From an uncultured Clostridium sp. (GTDB taxonomy: Bacteria; Bacillota; Clostridia; TANB77; CAG-508), in the NCBI GenBank assembly GCA_900556975.1, contig USQZ01000048.1:1-11519 (forward strand): a DNA stretch of 11,519 nt, given 5' to 3'. How positions within the stretch are numbered: the first letter of the stretch is position 1; each line of letters starts with the position of its first letter. The position numbers and the translations under genes are program-made. This document shows positions 7,465-11,519 of the stretch, piece by piece. Under the pieces are notes generated by a model. The model was not told the DNA's origin and made no database searches. It worked only from the letters and a program-made list of their open reading frames with translations.

Positions 7465-7635
7465 ATGAAAAAATCAGATTTTTATATGAATGATGGTGTT
7501 ACTGTCTTAGCTTTGACAATTAGACATGAGCAAAGACTTTTAGTTATAAATAATGCAATAAAAGCAACTCGTAGAATTTCACTAAAATCTATATTTTCTG
7601 CGATTGCACTTACTATATTAAATTTATTTATATAA
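7465..7635 (+). CDS. Unrecognised 56-residue basic protein with hydrophobic C-terminus
   Basis: The start ATG 7465 has AGGAAGTG six bases upstream and the frame ends in TAA at 7633-7635. The product starts MKKSDFYMNDGVTVLALTI and contains a basic middle (KATRR, residues 33-37). It ends in a hydrophobic stretch, about residues 43-56 (IFSAIALTILNLFI), that could insert in or lie on the membrane. The gene has its own consensus promoter and its own terminator, so it is a monocistronic unit made for strong expression; that is the main reason to think it real. A 13-codon frame (7405-7446) precedes it in the leader but lacks a ribosome binding site. I do not recognise the family. A small membrane peptide, a type I toxin-like peptide or a remnant of a larger gene are all possible. 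Confidence 0.65.
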   Translation: MKKSDFYMNDGVTVLALTIRHEQRLLVINNAIKATRRISLKSIFSAIALTILNLFI

Positions 7636-7654
7636 AATACCAATAAAAAAGAGT

Positions 7655-7690
7655 AAGCCGATAAGGGAATTAATCCCTTACCGGCTTTTT
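7655..7690. terminator. Rho-independent terminator shared by two convergent genes
   Basis: A 14-base stem (AAGCCGATAAGGGA at 7655-7668 against 7674-7687) has one A/C mismatch on the plus strand and a 5-base loop, followed by a T-run on the plus strand. On the minus strand the stem is followed by ACTCTTTTTT, so it can also end transcription of the gene at 7704-8210. Confidence 0.88.
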
Positions 7691-7703
7691 GTGATTCTAC
7701 CTA

Positions 7704-8210
7704 CTATCTAGCAGTTTCCCATCTTTCCATTGGAAGAAAGGTACCATACTTTCCGTATGTCAGCCAGCCTATTGGATTTCTTACCGAAACACAGATTTCT
7801 TTGAAACTGGTACATTTCTCATCTGTCTGATACGTCTTTGCACACACATACTCTGGAAAATAAACAACATCTTCGTCATAATCCATCTGTTGTACAAAAC
7901 TTGCGCTCTGTAATCTGCCAGCATCAAGCATTCTAACTGCATCATATAATCCATGAGTGCAATCACAATCCTGAATAAAATTTCGCAATACAACAATTTT
8001 ATTCTGTTTCTGCTGCATTAAAATTACAACGGGTTCCTTTCTGTCGTTAATCTCTGCAGTTGACGCAAATTTAATTGCATCGTCTTTTTCTCCAAGGATT
8101 TCCAGGTTACTGCCATCCACAGTATACTGTTCACGGTCATTAATTCTATTGATTAACCGCTCTAACCATTCTTCTGCTGTGGACAATGTTGTTGTTTTAA
8201 TTTCTGTCAT
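7704..8210 (-). CDS. Unrecognised 168-residue protein, probably horizontally acquired
   Basis: The frame opens at 8231, but ATG 8210 has AGAGGG six bases upstream and is preferred (start MTEIKTTTL). The product appears cytoplasmic: no signal peptide and no membrane segment. It has mixed helix and strand character and five cysteines, two of them in QDCDCTHG and three spaced along the C-terminal half (YVCAK, EKCTS, EICVS). The C-terminus is aromatic and glycine-rich (NPIGWLTYGKYGTF). Hand counts of several 60-base lines give about 35-42% G+C, against roughly 28-30% in flanking genes, so it was probably acquired from a less AT-rich genome. It has its own promoter (8273-8301) and shares a terminator with the convergent small gene. 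I do not recognise the family and suggest no function. Confidence 0.75.
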   Translation of the reverse strand: MTEIKTTTLSTAEEWLERLINRINDREQYTVDGSNLEILGEKDDAIKFASTAEINDRKEPVVILMQQKQNKIVVLRNFIQDCDCTHGLYDAVRMLDAGRLQSASFVQQMDYDEDVVYFPEYVCAKTYQTDEKCTSFKEICVSVRNPIGWLTYGKYGTFLPMERWETAR

Positions 8211-8216
8211 ATGAAT

Positions 8217-8222
8217 CCCTCT
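8217..8222 (-). promoter_or_regulatory. Ribosome binding site fixing ATG 8210
   Basis: AGAGGG on the minus strand lies six bases before ATG 8210. The upstream in-frame ATG at 8231 has no purine-rich site at useful spacing. Confidence 0.65.
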
Positions 8223-8272
8223 TTCTGCCATAATAACGGCCTCTTTTGAATTTATAAAATTGCTACATAAAC

Positions 8273-8301
8273 ATTATACTACTTTTTTACAATTTTTTCA
8301 A
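8273..8301 (-). promoter_or_regulatory. Sigma-A type promoter of the 168-codon gene
   Basis: On the minus strand TTGAAA (8301-8296), a 17-base spacer and TATAAT (8278-8273). Transcription would begin near 8266, giving a leader of about 56 bases. It sits directly downstream of the terminator of the large surface-protein gene. Confidence 0.8.
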
Positions 8302-8306
8302 ATTTA

Positions 8307-8341
8307 TAAAAAACAAGAGCAGAATTGAAATTCCACTCTCG
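8307..8341 (-). terminator. Rho-independent terminator after the DUF11/VWA protein
   Basis: A 13-pair stem (8341-8329 against 8326-8314 on the minus strand), three of the pairs G-U wobbles, with a very small loop and a following TTGTTTTTTAT tail. It lies about 20 bases after the stop codon at 8362. Confidence 0.8.
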
Positions 8342-8361
8342 TCTTTATTCCATTTATGAAA

Positions 8362-11300
8362 TTATTTCTTATCAACTGTATATGCAATGTGTAGTTCTTT
8401 TTCTAATGTTTTATCATTTCTAATTGTGAATGTAAATCCTACACCTTGAGTATAACTCAATTCATCTCCTGTTCCAAGAGAATATGCTCCGTTTTTTAGA
8501 GTATCGATATTTATAGTAAAAGATGTTTCACCAATACTTAATACTACATCTCCTTTAACAGTTGCTGTTTCAGAAATTTGTAATTCTGTAGGTTTATTTG
8601 TAACTATAGCAGTATCATGTGTTGTTGAAGAATCTTTTAAAATTGTATCAAACTTATCAGAAAGATTTTTAGTCGTAGCTGTTGTATCTGCTCCATCCGC
8701 TACTGGGAAATATCCAGACTTTCCAATTGTTTTTAATACAAACTTAGCCAAATCTCTTTCACTATAATAATGATAATATTCTTTAGTAGGCCATCCACCA
8801 TTCCAAACATCTTTATCTTTAACGCCTGTAAATGGAACAACACTATTCATAGCTTGATGTGTAGCATCAGTACAATTATATGGATTATTGCATTTAGTTA
8901 CATAAGCGCATTTCTCAGATAATCCGACATTCTTGTTTCCAGGTCCAGGTATTGTTTCAGTTCCTAATCCTATTGAATAAATCATATCAGCATGTGCTTT
9001 AACCTTGGTAGCTGACTCTATAATATTTTCTACACTATCATCTTGATATATTGGATACTTATTTGCATCTGCCCAACCTTTTTCAACAAGTCCAGCTCTA
9101 CTAGCTTCAGGTGTTGTTGGAGCACCATCTGATAAGAATATAACAACTTTCTTCTTATTGGTTAATTTGCCTCCTGTAAGTAACGTATCAGTTGCTTTTA
9201 ATCCAGCATTAATATTTGTACCTTCTATTGATTGCAAATCCTCTATTCTTGCAAGTGCATCTTCTCTAGCAGTATATTTGTATATTGGTGAAGTTGTTGT
9301 CTTTTTACTATATGCAATAATTGTAACCGTAGAATCTGTTGCAACTCCTTTTGGGAATACTTTATTTACCAATGCTTTTGCAGCAGTTTTAAGTGCATCT
9401 AATCTTCCAATGTTATTCTCTGTCATACTTGTTGAAACATCAAGCACTAAAACTAAATCCATAGATTTTGTAACTTCAGCTGTAGCTGCAATACTTATTT
9501 TCTTAACAACATCAACAGTAGCTGATTTTTCAATACCATTAATTGTTGCCGTATTTACAATATTCTTATCAATATCAGTTTCAATTACTCTAACTCTAAA
9601 TGTTAATGTTAATTTTGCACCAGCTTTTAAAGTTCCATCATATGATATTATTCCATCGTTATAAGTTCCATTTCCTACAGTTGTTCCATTAACTTTAACA
9701 ACTATTGGGTTAGCTTTTCCATCAAGTGGATTGCTATATTCAACACCAGCTGGTAATGGATCAATAATATTTACTTTTCCATCACTATCTGATTTATTTT
9801 CAGCAGTAATAGTATATTCTATAATATCACCATATTCTGCTTTTCCATCTTTTTCATCATTTATAACCGTAGCTGTCTTATCTGACTCAATCATAATCTT
9901 AACATTATTTGTTACTTTATTTGTAGTCTTTTCTGAAGAACCCTCTGGTGTATAGTGAGCAGTATTCTCAACTTCATAAGATAATTCAGATTCATTTAAG
10001 TTTCTTGTCTTAGCTTCAATTGTAATAATTACTTGGTTTCCGCTATTTTTATTTAATAATCCAGACCATGAAAGTCTTCCAGTTTCTTTGTTGTAAGTAA
10101 CGGCTGTTGATGCATCTGTTCCATTAGTTCTAATTACACCTGTAACTGTTACATCAGTTAATTTACTAATGTCTATATCATCTGTAATAGTTACATTTGA
10201 ATCTTCATCACCTGTGTTAGTTCCAACAAGTACATATTTTAATGTTGAACGAACATCTACTGTCTTTTCATTGATGTCATTGCCTTCTGTATTTAATACT
10301 TGTTTTATAACATTAATATTTGGTTTTACAACCTCGTATGTTTTGTCATCTGGTGTAGTTGTTGTATCTACCGTAACTTGGTTAGCTTCGATTGTAGCCT
10401 TTGTAACATTTTCACCTAAAGTATCTACTGAAACTTCAAATGTAATTGTTAATGTGTGTCCTGCTTCTAATCTATAACCATCTAATGAAATTGTTCTCTT
10501 ATCTGTACTTACAATAATACCTTGAATATCATTTTCATTGTCTTTAGCACTTATTTTATTTTCAAATAATGATACTCCTGGTTTTAATGTATCAGATACA
10601 TTAATATTTTTGTATTCAGTTCCACTATTTGAAACTGTAATTGTATATTTAATTTTATCTCCCTCATGTACTGTTGTACCACTTGTTTGACCTTTACCAC
10701 ATTCAGAAAGCACACTAGTCTTTGTAGTATTGATAATTGGTTTCTTAATATCTGTAGGTGGATTTGGATCTGGTATTTTAACTGTATTTACTTCAACAGT
10801 ATTAGCACTTAATTTAGCACTTGTAGCATCATTTCCATTGCTATCTTTTCCAAGTGGATCTATGGTTACTCTAAATTTAATTGTTAATGTTGTATTTGCT
10901 GCTAATAAGTAATCATTCAATGAAATTGATTTCTTATCATTTGCAACTACTACATTTACATTTGGTAAGCTTGTGCTTAATGAACCTGCTTTAAATGTCA
11001 TTCCAGTTGGTAATGGATCATTCATATTTACAATTCCAGCAACTTTTCCTGTATTAGAAATTGTAATTGTATATTCGATTTCATCACCTTCGTGAACTGT
11101 TGTAACCTTAGTTGTTCCTTCTGAGTCGATCATACCATATTTACCACATACAACAACCTTACTTGCTTTAGTTGTTGAAATAACTGGTGTAGCAATAGTT
11201 ACATCTGTTGGTGAATCTGGTCCATTTGTAATTTTAGCTGTGTTTGTAATTGTTTCTTCTGTTTTACCTTCACTAATTGATAATGGTGTAACTTTAATTT

Positions 11301-11519
11301 CAATTCTTCTTGAAGTTCTAGCAGGTAAATTATTTACATTCCATGTAACTTTATTTCCTACAACGCTGATTGTATCTCCAGCTAATGCATCACCATAACT
11401 GTCAATTCTTAAATTGCTTGGTACTTCATCTTCTACAACTGCAGAACCTTTCTCATATCCATTATTATCAACTACAATATAATATGAGAATTGTTTTCCA
11501 ATCTCAGCATATTGACCTG
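8362..11519 (-). CDS. Large DUF11-repeat / VWA-domain surface protein (N-terminus outside window)
   Basis: The frame is open from the right edge to the TAA at 8364-8362. The visible part is 1051 residues, and the ATG at 11133 is internal. About five DUF11-like (conserved-repeat) domains of roughly 130-145 residues occupy residues 1-672. Each has a strand such as EGDEIEYTITISNTG, then a DPLPTGM-like turn, then an LTIKFRV-like strand; starts are near 1, 116, 259, 399 and 543. A VWA domain follows (about 686-930) with a full metal-ion-dependent adhesion site: DVSTS at 693-697, Thr767 and Asp797 (FLSDGAPTT). Inside it is a segment with three cysteines spaced C-x5-C-x5-C (870, 876, 882). A beta-rich tail ends in YTVDKK with no LPXTG motif and no membrane segment. 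Such proteins are usually secreted and adhesive, which is inferred here. A signal peptide would lie outside the window. Codon use and composition match the host. Confidence 0.88.
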   Translation of the reverse strand, partial: GQYAEIGKQFSYYIVVDNNGYEKGSAVVEDEVPSNLRIDSYGDALAGDTISVVGNKVTWNVNNLPARTSRRIEIKVTPLSISEGKTEETITNTAKITNGPDSPTDVTIATPVISTTKASKVVVCGKYGMIDSEGTTKVTTVHEGDEIEYTITISNTGKVAGIVNMNDPLPTGMTFKAGSLSTSLPNVNVVVANDKKSISLNDYLLAANTTLTIKFRVTIDPLGKDSNGNDATSAKLSANTVEVNTVKIPDPNPPTDIKKPIINTTKTSVLSECGKGQTSGTTVHEGDKIKYTITVSNSGTEYKNINVSDTLKPGVSLFENKISAKDNENDIQGIIVSTDKRTISLDGYRLEAGHTLTITFEVSVDTLGENVTKATIEANQVTVDTTTTPDDKTYEVVKPNINVIKQVLNTEGNDINEKTVDVRSTLKYVLVGTNTGDEDSNVTITDDIDISKLTDVTVTGVIRTNGTDASTAVTYNKETGRLSWSGLLNKNSGNQVIITIEAKTRNLNESELSYEVENTAHYTPEGSSEKTTNKVTNNVKIMIESDKTATVINDEKDGKAEYGDIIEYTITAENKSDSDGKVNIIDPLPAGVEYSNPLDGKANPIVVKVNGTTVGNGTYNDGIISYDGTLKAGAKLTLTFRVRVIETDIDKNIVNTATINGIEKSATVDVVKKISIAATAEVTKSMDLVLVLDVSTSMTENNIGRLDALKTAAKALVNKVFPKGVATDSTVTIIAYSKKTTTSPIYKYTAREDALARIEDLQSIEGTNINAGLKATDTLLTGGKLTNKKKVVIFLSDGAPTTPEASRAGLVEKGWADANKYPIYQDDSVENIIESATKVKAHADMIYSIGLGTETIPGPGNKNVGLSEKCAYVTKCNNPYNCTDATHQAMNSVVPFTGVKDKDVWNGGWPTKEYYHYYSERDLAKFVLKTIGKSGYFPVADGADTTATTKNLSDKFDTILKDSSTTHDTAIVTNKPTELQISETATVKGDVVLSIGETSFTINIDTLKNGAYSLGTGDELSYTQGVGFTFTIRNDKTLEKELHIAYTVDKK
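9500..11519 (-). repeat. Tandem diverged DUF11-like repeats within the surface-protein gene
   Basis: About five copies of a 390-430 base unit are recognisable at protein level from the recurring E(Y/F)xI..x(N)(T/S)G strand and the (D)xLP.G(V/M) turn. Copies 2 and 3 each start with a TTK.S....CGK segment (cysteines at window residues 124 and 273). Divergence is high, so these are old duplications, not recent expansions. Boundaries are approximate. Confidence 0.7.

Noticed and set aside
8211..8231. ATG 8231 as the start of the 168-codon gene
   Set aside because: No ribosome binding site at correct distance, while AGAGGG precedes ATG 8210.
9158..9664. 168-codon plus-strand frame inside the surface-protein gene, and similar frames at 9731, 10169 and 10730
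   Set aside because: They are antisense shadows of a repetitive gene rich in threonine and valine codons, with no ribosome binding sites and low-complexity products.
8362..11133. ATG at 11133 as the start of the surface protein
   Set aside because: The frame continues unbroken to the right edge with another DUF11-like repeat upstream, so this methionine is internal.

Overview
The window is about 29-30% G+C. Its genes have Gram-positive style ribosome binding sites (AGGAAG, AAAAGGGG), sigma-A type promoters, strong Rho-independent terminators and one TTG start. With a conjugation coupling protein, a short RsmB/NOP-type RNA methyltransferase and a large DUF11/VWA surface protein, this suggests an AT-rich, probably gut-associated Firmicute (Clostridia or a neighbouring uncultured lineage). 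The genus cannot be named from the sequence alone. The standard genetic code fits: tryptophans are TGG and no reading frame needs TGA as sense.

Layout from left to right. (1) 1-1174, plus strand: the C-terminal part of a TraG/VirD4-like type IV coupling protein, cut by the left edge and closed by a near-perfect terminator (1190-1227). (2) 1245-1378: a compact imperfect inverted repeat of about 134 bp with a more GC-rich core, between convergent genes. (3) 4013-1407, minus: a type IIIB (MgtA-family) P-type ATPase with every catalytic motif intact, but with the transmembrane-4 acidic residue replaced by leucine. (4) 7219-4266, minus: a probable three-gene operon of a COG2509-type FAD protein, a small PH-like domain protein and an rRNA/tRNA m5C methyltransferase. 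(5) 7365-7690, plus: a self-contained unit with an excellent promoter, an unrecognised 56-codon gene and a terminator. (6) 8210-7704, minus: an unrecognised 168-codon gene with its own strong promoter and clearly higher G+C than its neighbours, sharing that terminator. (7) 11519-8362, minus: the C-terminal 1051 residues of a large surface protein with about five DUF11-like repeats, a VWA domain with a complete MIDAS motif, and no visible C-terminal wall anchor. Its N-terminus lies beyond the right edge.

The genes do not form one pathway. The left edge looks like part of a conjugative module. The middle is ordinary chromosomal housekeeping and transport. The stretch from about 7.3 kb to the right edge looks accessory: an orphan small protein, an orphan gene of foreign composition and a repetitive extracellular protein. 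No RNA gene, CRISPR array, transposase or complete mobile element was found. The best candidates for something new are the altered cation site of the ATPase, the 134-bp repeat element and the pair of orphan convergent genes at 7.4-8.3 kb. None of them amounts to a demonstrated new system.
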